Source of the DNA: Betaproteobacteria bacterium
GTDB lineage: Bacteria > Pseudomonadota > Gammaproteobacteria > Burkholderiales > SG8-39
Reading direction: 5' to 3'
Length of the DNA stretch: 64,000 bases
Assembly (NCBI GenBank): GCA_004297625.1
Contig: SCTY01000025.1
Span: 25,762-89,761, forward strand
The position numbers were made by a program, and so were the translations under genes. Below are positions 58,916 to 64,000 of this stretch, in pieces (position 1 is the stretch's first letter; each line of letters opens with the position of its first letter). Under the pieces are notes generated by a model that saw only the letters and a list, made by a program, of their open reading frames with translations, was not told the DNA's origin and searched no databases.

Positions 58916-59272
58916 CATACCGGCAGAGGCTATTACTCGAAGGCGCCGCGCGCCGATCGGCAGGTGACCCTGATCGAGATGGAGACCCTGGAAGCGCTCG
59001 CGCGCGACCACGGCATCGAGCTCGCGCCGAACGAAACGCGGCGCAACCTGACCACGCGCGGCGTGCCGTTGAATCACCTGGTCGGCCGCCGGTTCCGCGT
59101 CGGCGCGGCGCTGCTTCTCGGCGCCCGCCTGAACGTGCCCTGCAAGTACCTGGAGCAGGTCACGGGAAAGCCCGTCTACGAGGCGTTGCTCCATCGCTCG
59201 GGCTTGAACTGCGAGATCGTCGAGGGCGCCATCGTTCGCATCGGAGACGTTCTGCGACCCGAGCACAGTTGA
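58916..59272 (+). pseudogene. 5'-truncated MOSC-domain gene
   Basis: An open frame from GTG 58964 encodes the C-terminal two thirds of a MOSC protein (VTLIEMETLEALARDHGIELAPNETRRNLTTRGVPLNHLVGRRFRVG). Reading the same frame backwards, TGRGYYSKAPRADRQ at 58919-58963 continues the conserved GDRYxxG region of the family, but homology stops at about 58916 and no start or N-terminal half exists. MOSC proteins need the upstream part and a Cys for sulfur or Mo-cofactor binding. The break lies 14 bases past the PIN toxin, suggesting the toxin-antitoxin module replaced the 5' end. Confidence 0.65.
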
Positions 59273-59346
59273 CCTTGCTCAATACGGTCTCCCGCGAACC
59301 TGCCTATGGTTAGCACCACTGTTCCGGCCCCCAGGGAGAAGAACTC

Positions 59347-60657
59347 ATGGACACGAAGTCGATCAGTACGGCGGCTCTAAACTGCGGCGACAAGGCGGTC
59401 GAGTTTCCGCTGCTACACGGCAGCATCGGCCCGGACGTGGTGGACATACGCTCTCTCTACGGGAAGAGCGGCATGTTCACGTACGACCCGGGTTTCATGT
59501 CCACGGCGAGCTGCAACTCGAAGATCACCTACATAGACGGCGACAAAGGGGTGCTGCTCTATCGGGGCTATCCCATCGAGGAGCTCGCGGCCCATTGCGA
59601 TTTTCTGGAGACCTGCTACCTGCTCCTCAACGGCGAGCTGCCCACGCAGGCGCAGAAAACGGCCTTCGCCAGCGCGGTGACGCGGCACACCATGGTGCAC
59701 GAGCAGATGCAGTTCTTCCTGCGCGGCTTCCGGCGCGATGCGCATCCCATGGCCGTGCTGACCGGACTGGTCGGCGCCCTCGCCGCGTTCTATCACGACT
59801 CGCTCGACATCAGTAGTCCGCAGGACCGGGAAGAATCGGCGCTGCGCCTGATCGCCAAGATGCCGACGCTCGTCGCGATGTCGTACAAGTATTCTCTCGG
59901 GCAGCCCTTCGTCTTCCCGAAGAACGAGCTCTCGTACACCGCGAACTTCATGCGCATGCTGTTCGCCAACCCGTGCGAGGAGTACAAGGTCAACGACACG
60001 CTGGTCCGGGCGATGGACCGGATCTTCATCCTGCACGCCGACCACGAGCAGAACGCTTCCACCTCCACCGTGCGGCTGTGCGGCTCATCGGGCACCAATC
60101 CGTTCGCGGCCATCGCGGCCGGCGTGGCCTGCCTGTGGGGTCCCGCGCATGGCGGCGCCAACGAGGCCTGCCTCAACATGCTGTACAAGCTTCAGGCCCA
60201 GGGCGGGGTGGCGAAGCTCGGCGAGTTCATCGCCAAGGTAAAAGATCCCAACTCCGGCACACGCCTGATGGGTTTCGGACACCGCGTGTACAAGAACCAC
60301 GATCCGCGCGCCAAGCTGATGCGCGAAACTTGCTACGAAGTGCTGGGCGAGCTCGGCCTTGCCGGCGATCCGCTGTTCAAGCTGGCGATGGCGCTGGAGA
60401 AGGTGGCGCTCGAGGACGAGTACTTCGTGAAGCGCAAGCTCTACCCGAACGTCGACTACTACTCCGGCATCGTCCAGAAAGCGCTCGGCATACCGGTATC
60501 GATGTTCACCGGCGTCTTCGCGCTCGCCCGCACCGTGGGCTGGATCGCGCAGTGGCAGGAAATGATCACCGACTCGGAGTACAAGATCGGCCGCCCGCGG
60601 CAACTCTACAGCGGCCCGACGCGCCGGGCGGTGGTGCCGATCGCCAAGCGCGGGTGA
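59347..60657 (+). CDS. gltA: Citrate synthase (type II)
   Basis: 436 residues, normal for the hexameric NADH-sensitive bacterial type. GGGAG precedes ATG 59347. N-terminal [37 protein letters not shown] (two blocks) is typical; catalytic residues are His in HGGANEAC, His in GFGHRVYKN and Asp in [19 protein letters not shown] NVDYYSG. It condenses oxaloacetate and acetyl-CoA, the entry to the TCA cycle. It is monocistronic here, flanked by toxin-antitoxin type genes. Confidence 0.96.
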   Translation: MDTKSISTAALNCGDKAVEFPLLHGSIGPDVVDIRSLYGKSGMFTYDPGFMSTASCNSKITYIDGDKGVLLYRGYPIEELAAHCDFLETCYLLLNGELPTQAQKTAFASAVTRHTMVHEQMQFFLRGFRRDAHPMAVLTGLVGALAAFYHDSLDISSPQDREESALRLIAKMPTLVAMSYKYSLGQPFVFPKNELSYTANFMRMLFANPCEEYKVNDTLVRAMDRIFILHADHEQNASTSTVRLCGSSGTNPFAAIAAGVACLWGPAHGGANEACLNMLYKLQAQGGVAKLGEFIAKVKDPNSGTRLMGFGHRVYKNHDPRAKLMRETCYEVLGELGLAGDPLFKLAMALEKVALEDEYFVKRKLYPNVDYYSGIVQKALGIPVSMFTGVFALARTVGWIAQWQEMITDSEYKIGRPRQLYSGPTRRAVVPIAKRG

Positions 60658-60661
60658 GGCG

Positions 60662-61408
60662 CTAGCGCGGCGCCGGCTTCTTCGCTGGTGCCGCGCGCTT
60701 ACGCAGGGCCCGCCTGTAGGCCTGCAGGCGATCCAATCCCTTTCGCAGCCCTTTCGCGTCTTCGATCAGCAGATCGTCGATGCACTGTGCGCGATACTTC
60801 GCGTCGAGCCTGAGCGTCTTCAGGGCTTCGTCGAGCTGCCGAACGATCACCTCTCCGTAAGCCGCCTGCGCGATGTCGTAGCCGGACAGGAACTGCGGCT
60901 CGTCTACCTGCAGGCTGAGAAACGCGAGGTCGATGACATCGCGTGACCTGTGCTCCCTGGCGCGTCCTCTGTCTGCATTGGCAAGCAGTTTCTCCGCGAT
61001 GGCGGTGGGGAGCTCCAGGGCCGGCACGCCGAGAGCGGCGTCCATGGAGCCCCGCAGCTCTATCCGCCCTTCGAGCACGATCTCGAATTTGATGGGCTCC
61101 GCGGAAGCCTCTTCGTTGATGAAGGTGCGAATGGCATCGCGATCGGTCCGCACCTCCCGCTCGAGCAGGATCGCGCCCTTGAAAATCTTCCCCAAGGAGC
61201 GTTCGTTGACCGTCTGACGAAGCATGCGCAGCCCGGCCTGCGAGGAAACCAGGAAATCGATATCGCGCGATTCCCGGAACTCGCCATGCGCCATGACGAG
61301 CTGCGTGCCGCCGCCGAAGAAGCATTGCGCCTGCTCGAGAAACCCGGCATCCATGAGCGAGAGCACGCGCGCCATGCGCCGGTGCAGAGGCCGCCGGTAT
61401 TCAGGCAT
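60662..61408 (-). CDS. Nucleotidyltransferase toxin, AbiEii/AbiGii family
   Basis: 248 residues. The nucleotidyltransferase motif FGGGTQLVMAHGEFRESRDIDFLVSS has the GG and hDID metal-binding Asp pair; further acidic residues (KFEIV) follow the family pattern. Its C-terminal helical half has a basic end. It overlaps the upstream winged-helix gene by eight bases, the usual abiEi-abiEii order. Known members modify tRNA and act as type IV toxins or in phage abortive infection. Confidence 0.82.
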   Translation of the reverse strand: MPEYRRPLHRRMARVLSLMDAGFLEQAQCFFGGGTQLVMAHGEFRESRDIDFLVSSQAGLRMLRQTVNERSLGKIFKGAILLEREVRTDRDAIRTFINEEASAEPIKFEIVLEGRIELRGSMDAALGVPALELPTAIAEKLLANADRGRAREHRSRDVIDLAFLSLQVDEPQFLSGYDIAQAAYGEVIVRQLDEALKTLRLDAKYRAQCIDDLLIEDAKGLRKGLDRLQAYRRALRKRAAPAKKPAPR

Positions 61409-61898
61409 TGATCAAGCCGCGTCCGTAGTCTCTTTTCAGCCGCTCGAGGAGCTGCTTTTCACGCGCGCTCATTGGCGCATTGCGAATGAAGCGCCAGTTG
61501 TTTTCGTAGTGCCTGAATGCTTCGCCAGCCGGGATCCGCATGCGTTCGCGCCCCGTCCAAAGGAGGGAACGAAGGACCGGCGCTTGCGCAAGATCCACTT
61601 CCGGCTCCTCCTCTTCTGGAATGTCAGCCGGGGCGAACGTGCGTGCGAGCGCGTCCGCCAGCGGGTGCCCGGTCGTTGCCTGATATTTCTTCGCCGGAAC
61701 GCCGGCGATTTCCCGGCATAGGCCCGCCCCCGCCAGTTGGCGAAGCAGCCTTAGCGCCTGGCTTGGATCAACGCCGGCAGCCGCGGCAAGGCCGCGAAGA
61801 TGAAAGCTCTTCCGTGGATCCTCATACAGCGCTTTGACAAGCCGAAAACGCGCTTCGCTTCCACAGAGCGCCCGGACGGGTTCGTAGGAGTACAGCAT
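61401..61898 (-). CDS. Winged-helix antitoxin-like protein paired with the AbiEii-type gene
   Basis: 165 residues. Residues about 10-75 form a winged helix (ARFRLVKALYEDPRKSFHLRGLAAAAGVDPSQALRLLRQLAGAGLCREI), followed by an acidic middle (IPEEEEPEVD) and a helical end. It plays the position of AbiEi, the antitoxin and repressor, although it looks more ArsR/MarR-like than classical AbiEi. Two dyads overlap its upstream region. Confidence 0.7.
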   Translation of the reverse strand: MLYSYEPVRALCGSEARFRLVKALYEDPRKSFHLRGLAAAAGVDPSQALRLLRQLAGAGLCREIAGVPAKKYQATTGHPLADALARTFAPADIPEEEEPEVDLAQAPVLRSLLWTGRERMRIPAGEAFRHYENNWRFIRNAPMSAREKQLLERLKRDYGRGLINA

Positions 61899-61934
61899 GT
61901 TGACGATTTAACAACATTATGGACGATATGTCCA
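61898..61934. promoter_or_regulatory. Operator dyads of the AbiE-like operon
   Basis: TGTTG (61898-61902) with CAACA (61912-61916), and TGGAC-GATAT-GTCCA (61920-61934), lie between the winged-helix start and the YchF-like stop. On the minus strand CATAAT at 61916-61921 is a -10-like hexamer between them, so both dyads flank the promoter and suit autorepression. Confidence 0.4.
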
Positions 61935-61942
61935 CATCGCCG

Positions 61943-62644
61943 CTACTTCTTGAACCGGAAATTCGCCAGGTCGAAGTCCTGCATGACGTAGCTCTTCGTC
62001 TCGACGCGCATCTTGTTCGCATGCTTCGCCTGCGTTTCTCCGCCGGCGGCGATGAAGTCGTTCCAGCCGATGATTTCCGCCCGGATAAATCCCTTCTCGA
62101 TGTCGGTGTGGATCGCGCCGCCCGCTTCCTGCGACGTGGCGCCCTTGCGGATCAGCCAGGCGCGGTTCTCCGGACCGCCGACGGTGAGAAAGCTGATGTA
62201 GCCGCTCGCGTTCACCACGCGCACCAGGAAATCGTCGAATGCGGCCACTTCCGGCGCCTCCGCCACCACTATCGGTTTTGCCGTGAGGAACGCGTGCGAC
62301 TCGACGAGCCGCAACTCTTCCGGCGTGAGCCCGGCTTCGGCGACCACGCCTTCGCCTTCGAGGCATGCCTTGATCTTCTCGAGCACCGCTTTTTCCGTCG
62401 CGGGCGGGTTGCGCGCGAGCCGCGTCTCCGCGAATTCTAGGTCTTTCACGATGAGATCGAAGCGGCCCTCCGGCGAAGCGACGATCGCATCGGCGGTCGG
62501 TGCCTCCTCTTCGCCGACCACATCGACCAGAGCGTAGGTCTTCCTGTCCGCCTTGACGAGCTTGTCCGCCTTATCCAGGCGCGGATCCTTGACCTTGTGC
62601 TTGCCGAGCGGAACGCCGGCGACACCAACGAGAGCGATTTTCAT
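61943..62644 (-). CDS. YchF-related TGS-domain protein without a GTPase P-loop
   Basis: 233 residues, versus about 363 for YchF. The C-terminal TGS/DUF933 region is intact (ISFLTVGGPENRAWLIRKGATSQEAGGAIHTDIEKGFIRAEIIGWNDF). The N-terminal half keeps the YchF-like VKDPRLDKADKLVKADRKTYALVDV and the coiled-coil-type helices, but the P-loop GLPNVGKST is replaced by GVAGVPLGKHK and the remaining G motifs are missing. It cannot bind nucleotide in the usual way. A ribosome-associated regulatory role is a guess. Confidence 0.8.
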   Translation of the reverse strand: MKIALVGVAGVPLGKHKVKDPRLDKADKLVKADRKTYALVDVVGEEEAPTADAIVASPEGRFDLIVKDLEFAETRLARNPPATEKAVLEKIKACLEGEGVVAEAGLTPEELRLVESHAFLTAKPIVVAEAPEVAAFDDFLVRVVNASGYISFLTVGGPENRAWLIRKGATSQEAGGAIHTDIEKGFIRAEIIGWNDFIAAGGETQAKHANKMRVETKSYVMQDFDLANFRFKK

Positions 62645-62896
62645 GGCGGCAGGGTTTAAACGCGATTTCGGAGTAGCTCCGGAGTTTAACCTCTCGCCTG
62701 ACGGGCAAGCGCGCCGAGTCCGAGCCGCAAGCGCAAGCAAGGAGTATGTTGATAGTTGAAGCGTCAGCAGTAACTGCTTTCGACCCCAAGCGGTCCTTCA
62801 TTTTATGACTATCAGACTGATCATCCGCCCCATCTGTACTGCATATCGGCATCTTGTCTTGCGGTTTCAGCAGAGGCGCCCCCCATCTTTGCTAAC

Positions 62897-63670
62897 TTAC
62901 AAGACTCCTGATACCCCCGCATTCTCCAAGGCCTCATGAATCTTCCACGCTGGGGTCACAATAGACATGCCGGTATGCTCGCCGGGACGAAGTTCCTTAT
63001 GACCGACGTCCATACCGAGCAGCGTGAAGTTCTGTTGGTAAAACGGAATCATTCGCCCATCGCCGCGGTAACTCCCGGCTGGCATGTGAACGACCACAGG
63101 CGAACCGCTAAAGCCCGACCTCGAGAGCATTTCCACAAGGTACGCCTCGACCTTTAGTCCGCGCCCGTCGTGTACCGGTTCATCCGGCATCATTGCGATG
63201 TGGCCAAAGCGTGCGATTGGCTGGTTTCTAAGTGCCGCCGAGTGCGCAAGAAAGCGTCCCAACATGAACACGTCGTCGCCAATTCCGACGTTCCATGAGC
63301 GGACTGCTTTGCGTGTGGCTACGCCGTTGGGCCACGGTATTGCGCGAACAGTCGAGCTATACAGATCTGCATCTACAAGCGCGACCGAGATATCGTCCCC
63401 GTTCGGATGCGCGTGCCAGTGCCGCTGTGAAATACAATGCACGATCAAGCCGCGGCGGTCTCGAGCATTAAATCGCACATATACGTCTTTGTCTTGTACG
63501 ACGTGCTGACATGTAACAACGTATCGGGTACCGGCAGGGCGAAGGGGTGCCTGGATTTCTACGACAAAGCCTGTCGCGCCATCCGCTGAAGTCGCGCGCG
63601 CCGCGTCTTCGCTGCGAAAAACGAAGACGACAGATTCCAACATTTCATCTGGGATTCTCACGTTTGTCAC
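62897..63670 (-). CDS. Trypsin-like serine protease, island-associated
   Basis: 257 residues from GTG 63670 (ATG at 63643 is possible). The triad can be read: His56 in TCQHVV, Asp93 in GDDISVAL and Ser188 in SGFSGSP. No signal peptide, membrane helix or PDZ is present, so it is cytoplasmic. Lines within it have about 52-57 % G+C against about 70-75 % in the operons, and its codon choice looks different, suggesting transfer. Stand-alone cytoplasmic trypsin-like proteins occur in defence islands, but function is unknown. Confidence 0.75.
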   Translation of the reverse strand: MTNVRIPDEMLESVVFVFRSEDAARATSADGATGFVVEIQAPLRPAGTRYVVTCQHVVQDKDVYVRFNARDRRGLIVHCISQRHWHAHPNGDDISVALVDADLYSSTVRAIPWPNGVATRKAVRSWNVGIGDDVFMLGRFLAHSAALRNQPIARFGHIAMMPDEPVHDGRGLKVEAYLVEMLSRSGFSGSPVVVHMPAGSYRGDGRMIPFYQQNFTLLGMDVGHKELRPGEHTGMSIVTPAWKIHEALENAGVSGVL

Positions 63671-64000
63671 TCGCGCCCGCGCGGCATGATCATAAGACTC
63701 TCAGTTCTACCGGGCCAGATGCAAGAGGATACGCAAGCCGGGTTCTGCTTCTGGCCGGTCAGCGACCATCAACTAAGGAGCGCAAAAACGGTAGAGTCGA
63801 GATGTGGCGCGGTGGCAGTAGGTTCGGTTTGTCTGTTGCCGCCCCTTTCGTCTGGCGGTGCCCGAGTAACCGCGCCGTAGCTCCGTTTCCACATCCCGCT
63901 CATCGAACCGGACATGCAGATCTCCCGCATCCGGCTCTCGGACAAGACCTCACGCCTTCTTTCGCGTGCAACGCCGTCTGCAATGCCTGAACACTCTTCG
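63671..64000 (-). mobile_element. Probable 3' end of a group II intron (window edge)
   Basis: No supported protein gene is present in these 330 bases. On the minus strand 63905-63937 reads as a group II intron domain V: AGC triad in GAGCCGGATG, a hairpin and return strand CATGTCCGGTTC. The intron and any maturase gene would begin beyond the right edge. The following segment (towards 63671), with GGCACCGCCAGACG and CCACCGCGCC stretches, resembles sequence often found next to such introns. Only the 3' part lies here, so completeness cannot be judged. Confidence 0.55.

Noticed and set aside
62571..62852. Minus-strand 93-codon frame between the YchF-like and protease genes
   Set aside because: No recognisable domain or ribosome-binding site; the 252-base gap looks like degraded or non-coding DNA of changed composition.
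63686..63990. Plus-strand open frames at the right edge
   Set aside because: They run antisense through the intron-like sequence and show no protein features.
1..64000. CRISPR arrays, tRNA or rRNA genes
   Set aside because: No regularly spaced direct repeats, no cloverleaf with the conserved GGTTCRA arm, and no rRNA-like sequence were noticed by eye.

Overview
The window is high-G+C DNA (about 70-75 % in lines I counted) with tightly packed operons, many ATGA/GTGA/TTGA gene overlaps and a betaproteobacterial look: Bug-type tricarboxylate binding protein, CaiB CoA-transferase, split B12 mutase, aprM-aprB-aprA and soxCD. It fits an uncultured, sulfur-oxidising heterotroph near Burkholderiales. 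No tRNA, rRNA or CRISPR array was seen.

Region 1 (1-23.2 kb) is the most interesting part and reads as one organosulfur-oxidation island. After the end of a CoxL-type molybdenum hydroxylase comes a small Cys-rich protein behind an FNR-type box, and an orphan soxCD pair (TAT-exported Mo enzyme plus monoheme lipoprotein cytochrome). Divergent from these is a SsuA/TauA-type binding protein, two SsuC-type permeases and two ATPases, followed by a two-subunit Rieske oxygenase, its flavin reductase and its Rieske ferredoxin. The first permease carries an N-terminal cyclic-nucleotide-binding-like (CRP-type) domain and the Rieske ferredoxin a C-terminal one. A third, stand-alone copy lies in the converging operon with a PanB homologue, a TauE/SafE sulfite exporter and a GcvT homologue. 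Next come MFS-histidine kinase-NtrC-like regulator and aprM-aprB-aprA. A coherent model: import of an organosulfonate, oxygenolytic release of sulfite (and perhaps a C1 unit), sulfite export or oxidation by SoxCD and AprBA, with paralogous CRP-like sensor domains fitted to transporter and electron-transfer protein. The substrate is inferred, not shown.

Region 2 (23.2-36.3 kb) is mixed: YihY/BrkB membrane protein, HTH regulator, 3-hydroxyisobutyrate-dehydrogenase-type enzyme, a MoxR-DUF58-VWA (Bat-like) operon with an HtrA-like protease, a MetE-like protein, OmpA-like protein, stress proteins including a 58-residue one, a glutathione transferase, a RelE/ribbon-helix-helix toxin-antitoxin pair, a CBS protein, an SDR and a Crp-family regulator.

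Region 3 (36.3-58.2 kb) is a large acid-catabolism cluster: HyuA/HyuB, a HAD-enoyl-CoA hydratase fusion, GntR regulator with a probable operator, thiolase, two CoA ligases, methylmalonyl-CoA epimerase, acyl-CoA dehydrogenase, split B12 mutase, a CoxMSL-type hydroxylase, CaiB, NnrS, a Bug binding protein and a methylisocitrate-lyase-type enzyme. The overall substrate is unknown.

Region 4 (58.2-64 kb) carries mobile or defence genes around gltA: a PIN toxin-antitoxin pair abutting a 5'-truncated MOSC gene, an AbiE-like pair, a P-loop-less YchF relative, a trypsin-like protease in lower-G+C DNA and, at the right edge, what looks like the 3' end of a group II intron.
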